64,000 nucleotides of DNA from Candidatus Kapaibacterium sp. (GCA_015490805.1 WFXC01000014.1:62001-126000); one strand, 5' to 3'; positions 44,821-54,353 are shown, numbered from the stretch's first letter. Notes: generated by a model not told the origin, from the sequence alone. Program-made: numbers and translations.

Positions 44821-45210
44821 TTATCGCTTCGAAAACTGGAATCGCTTTCGTGCTTTTTTGCGCCCGTATTTTTTCCGCTCTACCATCCGCGGATCTCGGG
44901 TCAATAACCCGGCAGGACGCAAAATCTCTTTTAGTGAAGCATCATAGCTCACCAGGGCACGTGCAATCGCCAGTCGCATGGCTTCTGCCTGCCCCGTCGT
45001 TCCTCCACCTCGTATCCGGGCTTTGATAGCAAAATTATTCATCAGATTCGTCAGCTTCAAAGGTTTCAGAATCTCGTCCCGCACAATGGCAATAGGAAAG
45101 TATGTTTCAAAGCTTTTTCCATTGACTTCTACCTGCAATTGATTGCTGGGACGCAACCATACGCTGGCTGTAGAGGTCTTTCTTCGCCCCGTTCCGTGAT
45201 ATTGCACCAT
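44821..45210 (-). CDS. rpsI: 30S ribosomal protein uS9
   Basis: uS9 binds the 3' major domain of 16S rRNA and reaches the P-site. It begins with YHGTGRRKTSTASVWLRPSN and ends with the conserved basic tail RMVERKKYGRKKARKRFQFSKR, whose last residues contact the P-site tRNA (Lys-Arg end). 129 residues is normal. It follows rplM by 36 bases. Confidence 0.97.
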   Translation of the reverse strand: MVQYHGTGRRKTSTASVWLRPSNQLQVEVNGKSFETYFPIAIVRDEILKPLKLTNLMNNFAIKARIRGGGTTGQAEAMRLAIARALVSYDASLKEILRPAGLLTRDPRMVERKKYGRKKARKRFQFSKR

Positions 45211-45246
45211 TACTCCGCTATCCTTTATTTCTCAACTTCCTGCTGA

Positions 45247-45717
45247 CTACGCCCGAAATGGCAATTCCAACTTCTCTGGTTTCTGCGCTGCGTGAGGATG
45301 CTCAGGACCTCGATATACTTTGAGCTTTTTCAACATCTTGCGCCCAAGGCGATTTTTGGGCAGCATTCCCCACACTGCCCGTTCAATGATCAGTTCTGGA
45401 TGACGACGGCGGAGGTGCAAAAAGCTCTCCGTTCGTAATCCTCCCGGATAGCCGGTGTATCGGGTATACACCTTCTGCTCCGCCCGCTTTGGCGCCAATG
45501 CTACTTTCTCAGCATTGATGACAATGACAAAATCTCCGCAATCCACATGCGGCGTGTAATATGGCTTATGCTTGCCCCGCAAAATGGCTGCCACCTGTGA
45601 TGCTAACCGTCCCAGTGTCTTCCCGGCGGCATCAACAACATACCAGCGCCGCTCTACATCCGTGGGACGAACAGCTTTTGTCATTCGATCGGTCGGATGC
45701 TGAATCTTTCGTGCCAT
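45247..45717 (-). CDS. rplM: 50S ribosomal protein uL13
   Basis: Signatures [48 protein letters not shown], then [10 protein letters not shown] and [20 protein letters not shown] identify uL13, an early-assembly protein of the large subunit. 156 residues is normal. It leads the rplM-rpsI-rpsB-tsf unit under a strong Bacteroidota-type promoter. Confidence 0.97.
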   Translation of the reverse strand: MARKIQHPTDRMTKAVRPTDVERRWYVVDAAGKTLGRLASQVAAILRGKHKPYYTPHVDCGDFVIVINAEKVALAPKRAEQKVYTRYTGYPGGLRTESFLHLRRRHPELIIERAVWGMLPKNRLGRKMLKKLKVYRGPEHPHAAQKPEKLELPFRA

Positions 45718-45749
45718 AGGTCACTACTTTTCCTTTGTTGCGAAATTTG

Positions 45750-45789
45750 CAAAGTTACAAATTTACGGAAAATCAATCAGAAAAACAAA
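45750..45789 (-). promoter_or_regulatory. Tandem -7 boxes: promoter of the rplM operon
   Basis: On the minus strand TTTG (45789-45786), then 20 bases, then TAAATTTG (45765-45758) directly followed by TAACTTTG (45757-45750). Both -7 boxes match TAnnTTTG exactly and abut without spacing. Only the first has a -33 element at ideal distance. Transcription would start near 45752-45745, about 30 bases before the ATG. Confidence 0.8.
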
Positions 45790-46007
45790 AGGCTTTCACG
45801 GATAAGCAGAACGGAAATTTTAAATCCCGGCGGAGCTATCCGCAACGATGTTCCTGACCTCCAAAGCTCCGATTATTCTTTGCATCTTCCCGGATTGCCG
45901 CAAACGACACAAGCACACGCTACATTACTCTGCGAAACATTCAGCAGCAATACCATTAGCAGCAAGATCGGGCGATAAGGAATATATCCGGATCTTAAAA
46001 CCCTGAC
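45790..46007. other. Gene-free gap between rplM promoter and peroxiredoxin stop
   Basis: About 220 bases without an assignable gene. Both strands contain short readable stretches. On the plus strand a frame ending at 45978 reads LHLPGLPQTTQAHATLLCET. On the minus strand a frame continuing past the peroxiredoxin stop reads LLLMVLLLNVSQSNVACACV and ends within 45873-45956. A short inverted repeat CGGAGCT/AGCTCCG is present near 45830-45870. It may be a decayed gene or a small RNA; nothing is firm. Confidence 0.3.
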
Positions 46008-46508
46008 TTATTGCGTCGCTTCCTTGAGATCCTCGACAACTTCCCGGATGCGCTGGAAATCAGGTAATTGTGTTGCATCTTCCAGTACTTCCGCATAACG
46101 AACAATGCCTTGAGCGTCAATCACAAAAGCCGAGCGCTTGGCAACCCCTTGAAAATCCAACACTCCGGGGAAAAAGTTATCGTAACAGGCACCATAAGCA
46201 CGGCATACTTCCCGGTTAAAATCTGACAGCAGTGGAATGGTAATCCCATTTTGCTTCGCCCACGCTTCCTGTGTGAAAGGGCTATCTACACTAATGCCCA
46301 ACACCGTTGCTCCTAAGGAAGCATACTGTTGATACTCGTTGCTCACCGTGCACATTTCCTGCGTACAGACATCGGTAAACGCCATTGGGAAAAACAGTAG
46401 AACGACTGTCTGCCCGCGATAATCCTGCAAATGTACAGTTTCGATGCCAGTTTCGGTTTTCCGTTTGAGTGCAAAATCTGGAGCTGGATGTCCAATCTGA
46501 ACTGCCAT
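46008..46508 (-). CDS. Peroxiredoxin, AhpE-like
   Basis: Thioredoxin-fold peroxidase that reduces peroxides. The active site FFPMAFTDVCTQEMC has the P-x3-T-x2-C motif with peroxidatic C48 and a second Cys at 53, as in AhpE/BCP-like 1-Cys or atypical 2-Cys types. DFALKRKTETG and LGISVDSPFTQEAWAKQNGI are family strands. 166 residues is normal. AAAGGA precedes the ATG. It is alone on its strand, divergent from the J-domain gene. Confidence 0.9.
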   Translation of the reverse strand: MAVQIGHPAPDFALKRKTETGIETVHLQDYRGQTVVLLFFPMAFTDVCTQEMCTVSNEYQQYASLGATVLGISVDSPFTQEAWAKQNGITIPLLSDFNREVCRAYGACYDNFFPGVLDFQGVAKRSAFVIDAQGIVRYAEVLEDATQLPDFQRIREVVEDLKEATQ

Positions 46509-46658
46509 TGTCTCATCCTTTCGTTACTTGCACGAAATTCACTCTGGATTTCGGACGCAATCACGTGTGGTCTCGATCTTTATTTTGCCCTTGCAATCTC
46601 ATATCAACGCTCCATTTAAACGTCAAACACCCTAAGGCGGCAACAAGGTTGGCAAAGA

Positions 46659-47525
46659 ATGAGCAATCTTTTACAGGATCCCCGCTATCAAAACCTGCGG
46701 ATGAAGCGGGATCAGTTGAGCGCTGAACTCAAGGTTCTTCTGGATGAGTGGTGCTGGATCACGAACGTCCTCAATCCTGCACTGCGCCGCCAATATGACC
46801 ATCTCTTTGGTGCGTTAGAGCGTCAACTTCAACATTACACGCTTCGATACCTTCGGCTTCAGCGCTTTGCTGAGTTGCTTCAGCAACATCTTGAACGTCA
46901 TACAGCGATCACCGCATCGCTGCTCCAGACGCTCCAGCGCTTTGCGCTCCAGTGTTATCCAGATCCTCAGCCATCAACCACTGGTGAACCACCTTCCCCT
47001 GAAGGCTCATCCGCTGAACACCACCGGCAACTGTATCTGGAACTGGTTAAGCGACTGCATCCCGACCGTACAGGTGTGGAAAGCGATGCTTACCGTAAAT
47101 ACTGGAACACGGTACAGTCCGCCTACCGAGACGGCAACACAGCGCTACTACGTACCATTCTGCAGCTTGTGGAAACGCCCTCGCTGCCAGATACCACTCT
47201 GTCCCTGGAAGAGTTGCAAACGGAAATTGCAACCCTGGAATGCCGGATTGCTTACCTGCGGAAAAAAGTGGAACAGCTCAAATCCGATGTTCCTTATCGA
47301 TGGAAGGACTGTATCAATGATCCTGAGTGGCAACAACAGCACCGAATCGCTCTCAGGGAAGAAATTGCAGAAGTGAAACGTCGTATCGTCCGGATACAGC
47401 AGCAACTGTACCAGTGGTTTGGGGATCCAGTGAGAGAATTTCTCCAATCCGAGGATATGGAAAGTCAAGAAGCGGCTTCAATCCAATCGCAATTTGTTTC
47501 AACAACATACTTTCGACACCGATGA
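46659..47525 (+). CDS. J-domain-like protein with long coiled coils
   Basis: A helical N-terminal half (RQYDHLFGALERQLQHYTLR) is followed by a central J-like segment RQLYLELVKRLHPDRTGVES with the HPD tripeptide, then DAYRKYWNTVQSAYRDGN, matching J-domain helices II-III. The C-terminal part is a coiled coil (LSLEELQTEIATLECRIAYL). The J-domain is expected to activate an Hsp70 partner; the coiled coils would set target choice. Its stop overlaps the M61 peptidase start (ATGA), so the two are coupled. Confidence 0.7.
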   Translation: MSNLLQDPRYQNLRMKRDQLSAELKVLLDEWCWITNVLNPALRRQYDHLFGALERQLQHYTLRYLRLQRFAELLQQHLERHTAITASLLQTLQRFALQCYPDPQPSTTGEPPSPEGSSAEHHRQLYLELVKRLHPDRTGVESDAYRKYWNTVQSAYRDGNTALLRTILQLVETPSLPDTTLSLEELQTEIATLECRIAYLRKKVEQLKSDVPYRWKDCINDPEWQQQHRIALREEIAEVKRRIVRIQQQLYQWFGDPVREFLQSEDMESQEAASIQSQFVSTTYFRHR

Positions 47526-49387
47526 AACGATATTCAATCGAGCAAAGTGACAAGCAACTGCTGGGCAGTTCTGCCAACATTCACTACGTTCTCCGTTTTG
47601 ATCGTGCTGCTGCCCACCTCATCGACATTCAGCTACGCATTGAAAATGTAGCGGGACCGATCGAGCTGTACCTTCCTGTCTGGACACCCGGTAGTTATAA
47701 AATTCGAGACTTCATCACCAATGTCGGAGATCTTTATGCTACCGATGGGAATGGCAAACCATTGCGCATTGAGTGGCTGAGTAAGAACCGCTTCCGGATT
47801 GAGCATACAAGCAGCAGTTCAACCGTTGAACTACGGTACTGTTACTTTGCCCACGAACGCTCTGTCCGTACTTCCTTCGTCAACCGGTGGCACGCCTTTT
47901 TGATGCCGGGGAACTTCTGCTTCGCCATCGCCGGCAGAGAGTACGAACCCTATCATCTCCATCTCCATCTGCCTCCTCACTGGCAATCGGTTGCCACCGC
48001 TCTTTCACCTGTTACTCCCAATAACACTGACATCCTTGGCGCTTTGAACTACGACATTCTGGTCGATTCGCCCATTCAAATCAGTCCTGATCCTGTGCAC
48101 CACTTTTCTGCTGCCGGCGTCTTGCACCAACTATCCATCTTAGGTGAGTCTCCCTTTACCATCCCCTGGCTTATTGAGCAACTGCAGCGCATTGTGGAAG
48201 TCGAAGCCCAGCTTTTCGGCGGTCTTCCCTACGATCGCTATGTCTTTATGCTCCACTTCTTTCCTGATAGTCGAGGCGGCCTGGAACACGCTCGTTCTTC
48301 CGTCTCTGGCTGGGATCCCGCCAGCCTCACGGATTCGGAAGAAATCCAGCGTTTCTTAACCCTGTTAGCTCACGAATTCTTCCACGTGTGGAACGGGAAA
48401 CGCATTCGCCCAATTGAACTGGGACCATTTGACTATAACCGGGAAAACTACACTTCAATGTTGTGGCTGGCAGAAGGGTTGACCTCTTACTACAACGATC
48501 TCTTCCTCTACCGCTGTGGGTTTGTATCGGAAAAGTCTTTCCTCCGCATCCTTGCTCAGGAGCGAATCCAGCGTTTTCTGGAACAGCCGGGACATCGGAA
48601 AATGTCCGTTGCGGATAGCAGCTTTCTTGCCTGGGTAAAGCTCTACCGATCTAACGCTGATTCGCCCAACCGATTTCCCTCCTACTATCTCAAAGGAAGT
48701 CTCATCTTCCTGCTGCTGGATCTCTTTCTTATCCAAAAGTCTGGTGGGAAAGTATCGCTGGATACCGTTGTGCAAGCGCTGTGGCAGCGGTATCAACAAA
48801 ATCCGGCAGAAGGTATTACGGAAGCAGAGTTCATTGCCATTGCCGAAGTCAGCACCGGGATTTCTGTCGAGTCTCTGCTGAGCCAATGGCTTCATACAAC
48901 GGATCCCCTGCCTTTTGAAGCGTTATTCAAAGGAATTGGGTTGCAACTGACCCAGCGTCCTGTGGAACCGGAAACTATTGAGCTGGGCGATACACACTTC
49001 ACTATGCCACCTGCTAAGGTATGGACCGGAATGACGCTCAAGGAAGGAAAAAATTCCGTCGTGGTTGAAAAAGTTATTGAAGGTTCTCCGGCAGATGTTG
49101 CTGGTATTGGGGTGGAAGATGCTATCATCACGATTGCTGGTCATCGAGTCTACACGCCAACTCAGGCAATTGCCCAATTTGCTCGCCATCTCCATCAACC
49201 AGTTTCCATTACAGGAAGCTGCGATGGGAAGCTATACACCACCCAATTGACACCGGAGCCAGCAACGGAATACTTTTTAGAACCGCTTTCCAATGCTCCT
49301 GATCAGGCACGGCACTGCTACCATCGCTGGCTGGAGCGTCCAGTACGACATACTCACTCTGGCACCGAGGTGCTTTTACGTTGTTGA
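47522..49387 (+). CDS. M61-family glycyl aminopeptidase-like metalloprotease with PDZ domain
   Basis: The 621-residue protein has the M61 N-terminal beta-domain (LYLPVWTPGSYKIRDFITNV), a thermolysin-like zinc site LLAHEFFHVWNGKRIRP (H284, H288) with downstream glutamate in MLWLAEGLTSYYNDL, GGLEHARSS of the family (G-G-x-E-H), and a C-terminal PDZ domain (VIEGSPADVAGIGVEDAIIT). No signal peptide is seen, so it is probably cytoplasmic. M61 enzymes remove N-terminal Gly or Ala. Coupled to the J-domain gene, which suggests a role in handling misfolded proteins. The frame extends upstream of 47522 but that part overlaps the J gene. Confidence 0.88.
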   Translation: MKRYSIEQSDKQLLGSSANIHYVLRFDRAAAHLIDIQLRIENVAGPIELYLPVWTPGSYKIRDFITNVGDLYATDGNGKPLRIEWLSKNRFRIEHTSSSSTVELRYCYFAHERSVRTSFVNRWHAFLMPGNFCFAIAGREYEPYHLHLHLPPHWQSVATALSPVTPNNTDILGALNYDILVDSPIQISPDPVHHFSAAGVLHQLSILGESPFTIPWLIEQLQRIVEVEAQLFGGLPYDRYVFMLHFFPDSRGGLEHARSSVSGWDPASLTDSEEIQRFLTLLAHEFFHVWNGKRIRPIELGPFDYNRENYTSMLWLAEGLTSYYNDLFLYRCGFVSEKSFLRILAQERIQRFLEQPGHRKMSVADSSFLAWVKLYRSNADSPNRFPSYYLKGSLIFLLLDLFLIQKSGGKVSLDTVVQALWQRYQQNPAEGITEAEFIAIAEVSTGISVESLLSQWLHTTDPLPFEALFKGIGLQLTQRPVEPETIELGDTHFTMPPAKVWTGMTLKEGKNSVVVEKVIEGSPADVAGIGVEDAIITIAGHRVYTPTQAIAQFARHLHQPVSITGSCDGKLYTTQLTPEPATEYFLEPLSNAPDQARHCYHRWLERPVRHTHSGTEVLLRC

Positions 49388-50449
49388 TCCCTCTTCGTCC
49401 AGATATAAAGCGTCCGTCTGGATAGGCTCGTTCCACCGGGTAAATCCGGGCAGCGTTTCAATGCGGTACCAGAATGAGCGATACCAGATTGTTCGGGGTG
49501 GTTGCTTCACGGGAGCAATCTGTGCTGCCAGAGTTTCAGAGTGGTAGGGCCAATTCATATAGTGGTTGAAATTGCGGATTATATCGGTCACCACGACGCC
49601 CAGATCATTCAGGAGAATGCGTTGAAACTCCTGCCAGCGAAAAATGGAAGCATCCCGCAGGGTTAAACCGAAATATCCGCTATATCCTTCGCCCCGCAGT
49701 GTTGCAATGCCACGTGCAACAAAAGCTCGAAAAGCACTATGTGTTTCCGGAGGATCGGTAATAAAAACATCGAAGGCACCAACCCATTCATCAGGCAACG
49801 GCTGTCGCAAATCGAAGACATGAGCCTCTGCGTTGGTTAATCCCAGTTCAGCTATGACGGTACGATCGAACTCGATTAAACGATCGTCGATATCCAGAAT
49901 CAGCACTCGCCGTGCCAGCTTCGTCATAGCAATTGCCAGTCCGGTCAGATCATCTTCAGCCCCCAGCACAATGATTTCCTTTTGGTGAAGATCGCCCAAA
50001 TGCTTCAACATCTGCACCCGGGCAACTGTGGTCTCCGGTGTTACTGATGCCTGATCATAATTCCGTAGAGGCTTGGGACGATCCTTAGCAATTTCAATGA
50101 ACCGCCGGTAGAATTCTTTGTCCAGCCAGTAGGCATACCCTCGCCCTTCACATGCCGGACAGTGCGCATTGACCGGTGCAACAAGATGAAATTTTTCAGC
50201 TAATTCTCTCCCCTGATCTGTGAGAAAAATGCCGTTTTCCGAATCTATGGTTACATACCCCTGTTGCTCCAGTCCCCGCACAATGAGAACACCGGTAGGA
50301 ACGGGAACATCTGCATAGTCGATCAATTGCCAGAAATCTGAAGTTGCCAACAGTGCTGAAAGAACTCGATAAACATTTTTCTCGTGCAACCGCAGCTTCT
50401 GTGCCGCTGCCTGCTGCTGCAAATGCGCTACAAGCTCCGACAACTCCAT
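49376..50449 (-). CDS. bpsA: Branched-chain polyamine synthase BpsA-like (DUF43/PF01861)
   Basis: The 357-residue protein has an N-terminal winged-helix-like domain, a Cys-pair segment AHCPACEGRGYAYWLDKEFY, then a Rossmann aminopropyltransferase core with VLGAEDDLTGLAIAMTKLAR, RVLILDIDDRLIEFDR and the catalytic-type FITDPPETHSAF. GxxDDLTS and DPPET are marks of N4-bis(aminopropyl)spermidine synthase, which makes branched polyamines in hyperthermophilic archaea and thermophilic bacteria. Its presence suggests a heat-adapted host. It has its own promoter and converges with the M61 gene with 12 bases of overlap. Confidence 0.88.
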   Translation of the reverse strand: MELSELVAHLQQQAAAQKLRLHEKNVYRVLSALLATSDFWQLIDYADVPVPTGVLIVRGLEQQGYVTIDSENGIFLTDQGRELAEKFHLVAPVNAHCPACEGRGYAYWLDKEFYRRFIEIAKDRPKPLRNYDQASVTPETTVARVQMLKHLGDLHQKEIIVLGAEDDLTGLAIAMTKLARRVLILDIDDRLIEFDRTVIAELGLTNAEAHVFDLRQPLPDEWVGAFDVFITDPPETHSAFRAFVARGIATLRGEGYSGYFGLTLRDASIFRWQEFQRILLNDLGVVVTDIIRNFNHYMNWPYHSETLAAQIAPVKQPPRTIWYRSFWYRIETLPGFTRWNEPIQTDALYLDEEGSTT

Positions 50450-50479
50450 AGTCTCTCCCTTCGCCAGTTAACAAAACGG

Positions 50480-50487
50480 CAAATATA
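50480..50487 (-). promoter_or_regulatory. -7 box of bpsA
   Basis: TATATTTG on the minus strand exactly matches TAnnTTTG, 30 bases before the bpsA ATG. A clear TTG at -33 is not seen at standard spacing (a TTG exists at 16 bases). The 50450-50682 gap holds this box and, presumably, the divergent lptD control region. Confidence 0.5.
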
Positions 50488-50682
50488 GCAAATTCAGTGA
50501 TCACAATTCCATTGCTCAGATGATCAAAGGATATACTTGCACTTGCTTCCTCTACAATTTCAGCGGGCGAGATTTGCTCTTAGGAGTGCAGTAGGACAGC
50601 CAAACAGTCTTGCCACATCGCAACATCTCCATCGCCATCATCCGTCAAACACCGGGAATGTGCAAACAAGAAAGCTTGGGAA

Positions 50683-53181
50683 CTGCGTCCAGCAAAATTC
50701 CATTGGTATCAGATTTTGGGACTGATTTTCTGCTTTTTTGCACCGCTGTTTGCCCAATCACCCAGCACCTCTTCAACGATATTGCCGGATACGGTGCGAC
50801 TTCGCTCTACCACCGCATCCTCTCGGAGAAGCATTGACACACTCATCACCTTTTTCGCCCAGGACACCAACCGATATGAGGTTTCATCCCAAACCCTTGT
50901 CCTGGTTGGAAACGCGTGGATCCAGTATCGTAACCAGCGACTGGAAGCACACCGGATCATTGTAAACTTTCAAACCGGCACCTTAATTGCTGAAGCAGAC
51001 TCAGGGGGTTCGGCAAGATTTCAAGAAGGATCTGAAACTTTCATTGGCAAGCGTATTGAATACAACTTTCGGACTCGTAAGGGACGAATCCTCATCGGAA
51101 AAACACAGCGCTCAGAAGGACGGTATGGCGGGTCTATCGTGAAGCAACTTTCTTCTGCCGACTATTTCGTCCAGAATGGCATTTTCACCACCTGCACCAA
51201 CCCTTTGCCACACTATGCATTCTTTGCCCCGAAGATGCGCGTTGAACGCAAACATAAAATATTTGTCGATCCCTTATTCCTCACCATTGAAGAGTTCCCA
51301 GTCTTCGGAATTCCCTTCGGTATTTTCATCGACGCACAGCGTGGCCGCCGATCCGGGTTTCTCATCCCATCCATTTTCTTCTCCAACGCTCCCGGATCGC
51401 TCAATCGCGGTACCATTATCGAAAACTTAGGGTATTACTGGGCAATCAATGATTATCTGGATGCCAGATTTGCATTCCGGCTTACCACCAAAGGAGGCTT
51501 TACTCTATTCCAGACAACTCGATACGCCGTTCGACGCTTGCTCAACGGTTCTGTACAGGCAGCATACGGCATTACCCGAACCTCTCCGACCCAGCCGTAC
51601 ACAACAGATTGGAATCTCCAGTGGCAGCACAAACAACAATTAGGAAAAACCTCCCGTCTGGACATCGCACTCCGCTTCAGCTCTTCCAATTTTTTCCAGA
51701 ATGTATCCACGGATTTACAGGAACGCGTGCAGCGTCAAATCCGCTCCGATGCTTCCTTCTATCACCAGTTTCCTGATGGGAGCAGCATTTCCCTCTATTA
51801 TCAACGAACGCAGGATCTGGCAACCGGAGCAGTTAACGAAACATTTCCCCAATTTACCTTCTCCCTGCCACAGTGGTATCCGCTCCGCTCTTTGACAACG
51901 CTGGATTGGCTTCGGAACTTCAACATTCGCTACACAGTCCGTGGCTTTCGGCAACGGTTTGACACGACAACAAAATTCCGGATTGAGCACCGACCTCGCA
52001 TTGCTTTGCGCCCCCGATTTCGCTTCTTTACCGTTATCCCCTCTGTTTCTTATTCAGAAAACTGGTACTTCCGGCGATTGATTCGAACGGTACGGAATGA
52101 TACAGCGGTTGTAGACTCGATGGAGTCCGGATTTTTCCGGGAATTCCAATACTCTCTGGGACTTTCCCTTTCCACCCGCCTTTACGGCGTTGCTTTCCTC
52201 CAATGGGGAAAGCTCGAAGCAGTTCGCCATATCCTGCAACCAACGATCACGTGGAATTATACTCCCGACTTCTCTGATCCTTCACTGGGAATGTATGGCA
52301 CATTTGTGGACCCTAAAACAGGACAACATGTGAAGTACTCCTACTTTACAAAAGACGGTGGTGGCGTTAATTCACAATTGCGTCAGTCTGTGCGGATCAC
52401 CCTCGACAATGTTTTTGAAGCAAAAATCTGGGCGAATGACACAACAACTCGCGTCATTCGGCTGCTCAATCTGGGTTTGAGCACAGCATATAACGCAGCG
52501 GCAGATTCACTGCAATGGTCCCCAATCACCATAACGGGACGAACCAGCATTGGACGTTTTTTCTCCTTCAGTGGCTCAGCCCGCTTCCTTCTGTACGATC
52601 AGGTTCCCGATGCTGACAATCCATTGACATATCGCACTATCAACCGCTTTTTGTGGACAACCGGGAAAGGTCTTGCACGACTCGTTAATGCCAACTTAAC
52701 AGCAACCCTGACCATAGGCAATCAATCCTCCGCACCTGCAGCAACAGAACGATCAGCAGACACAACGCTTTCAGCAGCACCAACAGAGAAGAAGCGCTAT
52801 GCGCTGGAAGACACTTTCTGGGGACAAAATGCTCCGGGCAGTATTCCATTAGCAATTCGCTGGCAGTTAACAGCAACGCTGCAACTGGCTTATGCTGCCC
52901 CCACACCTCGATCGGTGAGCCGGACAGCAGCGATCAGCCTGGCTGGCTCTTTTGCCATAGCTAATAGCTGGGCACTCTCTGGTGGACTGTCACTCGATCT
53001 GCTTACCGCAGCCATTAACGCCCCTTACCTTGAACTCCGCAAAGATCTCCACTGCTGGGATTTTTACCTGCGATGGTACCCAACGGGACTATCTCAGGGC
53101 ATTTATCTTCGAATCGGGATTAAAGCAGCACAATTGCGCGATATTAAGATTGAGAAGCGAACAGGCTCTGTTTATTTCTAA
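50683..53181 (+). CDS. lptD: LptD-like outer-membrane LPS assembly protein
   Basis: The N-terminal beta-jellyroll (OstA/LptA-like: YEVSSQTLVLVGNAWIQYRN, EAHRIIVNFQTGTLIAEADS) is followed by LFLTIEEFPVFGIPFGIFID and a C-terminal barrel of about 26 strands ending [15 protein letters not shown]. It inserts lipopolysaccharide into the outer leaflet. No ATG, GTG or TTG in frame gives a normal signal peptide. CTG at 50683 gives LRPAKFHWYQILGLIFCFF-APLFAQ, an ideal one; TTG at 50716 gives a signal without positive charge. The start is therefore uncertain. The stop overlaps the acyl-CoA dehydrogenase stop by four bases. Confidence 0.85.
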   Translation: MRPAKFHWYQILGLIFCFFAPLFAQSPSTSSTILPDTVRLRSTTASSRRSIDTLITFFAQDTNRYEVSSQTLVLVGNAWIQYRNQRLEAHRIIVNFQTGTLIAEADSGGSARFQEGSETFIGKRIEYNFRTRKGRILIGKTQRSEGRYGGSIVKQLSSADYFVQNGIFTTCTNPLPHYAFFAPKMRVERKHKIFVDPLFLTIEEFPVFGIPFGIFIDAQRGRRSGFLIPSIFFSNAPGSLNRGTIIENLGYYWAINDYLDARFAFRLTTKGGFTLFQTTRYAVRRLLNGSVQAAYGITRTSPTQPYTTDWNLQWQHKQQLGKTSRLDIALRFSSSNFFQNVSTDLQERVQRQIRSDASFYHQFPDGSSISLYYQRTQDLATGAVNETFPQFTFSLPQWYPLRSLTTLDWLRNFNIRYTVRGFRQRFDTTTKFRIEHRPRIALRPRFRFFTVIPSVSYSENWYFRRLIRTVRNDTAVVDSMESGFFREFQYSLGLSLSTRLYGVAFLQWGKLEAVRHILQPTITWNYTPDFSDPSLGMYGTFVDPKTGQHVKYSYFTKDGGGVNSQLRQSVRITLDNVFEAKIWANDTTTRVIRLLNLGLSTAYNAAADSLQWSPITITGRTSIGRFFSFSGSARFLLYDQVPDADNPLTYRTINRFLWTTGKGLARLVNANLTATLTIGNQSSAPAATERSADTTLSAAPTEKKRYALEDTFWGQNAPGSIPLAIRWQLTATLQLAYAAPTPRSVSRTAAISLAGSFAIANSWALSGGLSLDLLTAAINAPYLELRKDLHCWDFYLRWYPTGLSQGIYLRIGIKAAQLRDIKIEKRTGSVYF

Positions 53182-54353
53182 GACTGCCGCAACAGATTGC
53201 GCGCAATAACAATCCGTTGAACTTCAGATGTTCCCTCCCCAATAGTGAGCAGCTTTGCATCGCGATACAGTTTTTCAACAGGATACTCTTTGGTATAGCC
53301 ATAACCACCGTGGATCTGAACCGCTTCTTCAGCCGCTCGTACAGCCAGTTCACTGGCAAAAAGTTTTGCCTGAGCCGCTTCCAGGGTATAAGGCAATCCC
53401 TGATCCCGCCGCCACGCGGCTTTATAGGTTAGCAAACGTGCTGCTTCAATGTGCGTTGTCAGCGCTGCAAATTTAAACTGCGTCGCCTGAAATTCCGCTA
53501 TTGGTTGCCCAAATTGCTTGCGTTCAAACGCATACCGCATACTATGCTCTACGGCTGCTTCTGCTAATCCCAGACTCAAAGCAGCAATGGTAATACGTCC
53601 ACCATCCAGAATGCGCAATGCCTGAATAAACCCCTCCCCTTCTTCTCCTAATCGATGGGATACGGGAACCCGGACATTTTCAAAGACCAAACTGGCAGTA
53701 TCACTGGAACGCATGCCCAACTTGTTTTCCTTTTTAGCAGCATAAAATCCCGGCATAGATTTATCAACCACAAAAGCCGAAATTCCTTTTTTTCCTCGAT
53801 CTGGATCGGTTTTCGCCATTACTACCGCAATTTCTCCAACACTGCCGTGTGTAATGAAATTTTTTGTTCCGTTGAGAATGTAAAAATCGCCATCTCTTCG
53901 AGCAGTGGTCAACATTGCGCCAGCATCCGACCCAGATCCGGGTTCTGTAAGTGCCCACGCCCCCATCGTTTCACCCGTTGCCAGCCGTGGGAGATACTTT
54001 TGCTTGATTTCCTCACTTCCAAACTGGAGAATATGATTACTGCACAAGCCATTATGGGCTGCTACACCCAGCGCAATCGATGGACAGGCTCTGGCAATCT
54101 CTTCCACAATGAGAGCCAATTCTATGGCTCCCATTTCTGCCCCTCCGTATTCCGTCGGGACTAACACTCCCAAGAATCCCAGCTCTCCCATTTTGCGGAA
54201 CAATTCTGTGGGAAACTCCTGCGACTCATCATATTGCAGTGCCACAGGTGCAATCTCGTTTTGTGCAAAATTGCGAGCCAATTCCTGAATCGCCTGCTGC
54301 TCTTCGCTAAACTCCAACTGAAATCCTTCATCGTTGACTACATCTAACGGCAT
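53178..54353 (-). CDS. Acyl-CoA dehydrogenase
   Basis: The 391-residue FAD enzyme introduces the trans-2 double bond into acyl-CoA. Signatures are GWALTEPG-like [73 protein letters not shown] and the C-terminal [20 protein letters not shown] with the catalytic Glu in the EGTSE loop, as in short/medium-chain forms. A perfect GAGGAGG lies seven bases before the ATG at 54353. It has its own -7 box at 54409-54416. Confidence 0.94.
   Translation of the reverse strand: MPLDVVNDEGFQLEFSEEQQAIQELARNFAQNEIAPVALQYDESQEFPTELFRKMGELGFLGVLVPTEYGGAEMGAIELALIVEEIARACPSIALGVAAHNGLCSNHILQFGSEEIKQKYLPRLATGETMGAWALTEPGSGSDAGAMLTTARRDGDFYILNGTKNFITHGSVGEIAVVMAKTDPDRGKKGISAFVVDKSMPGFYAAKKENKLGMRSSDTASLVFENVRVPVSHRLGEEGEGFIQALRILDGGRITIAALSLGLAEAAVEHSMRYAFERKQFGQPIAEFQATQFKFAALTTHIEAARLLTYKAAWRRDQGLPYTLEAAQAKLFASELAVRAAEEAVQIHGGYGYTKEYPVEKLYRDAKLLTIGEGTSEVQRIVIARNLLRQS

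Noticed and set aside
49376-50449. Generic methyltransferase
   Set aside because: The GAEDDLTG and DPPET motifs plus the Cys-pair insert match the branched-polyamine synthase family better.
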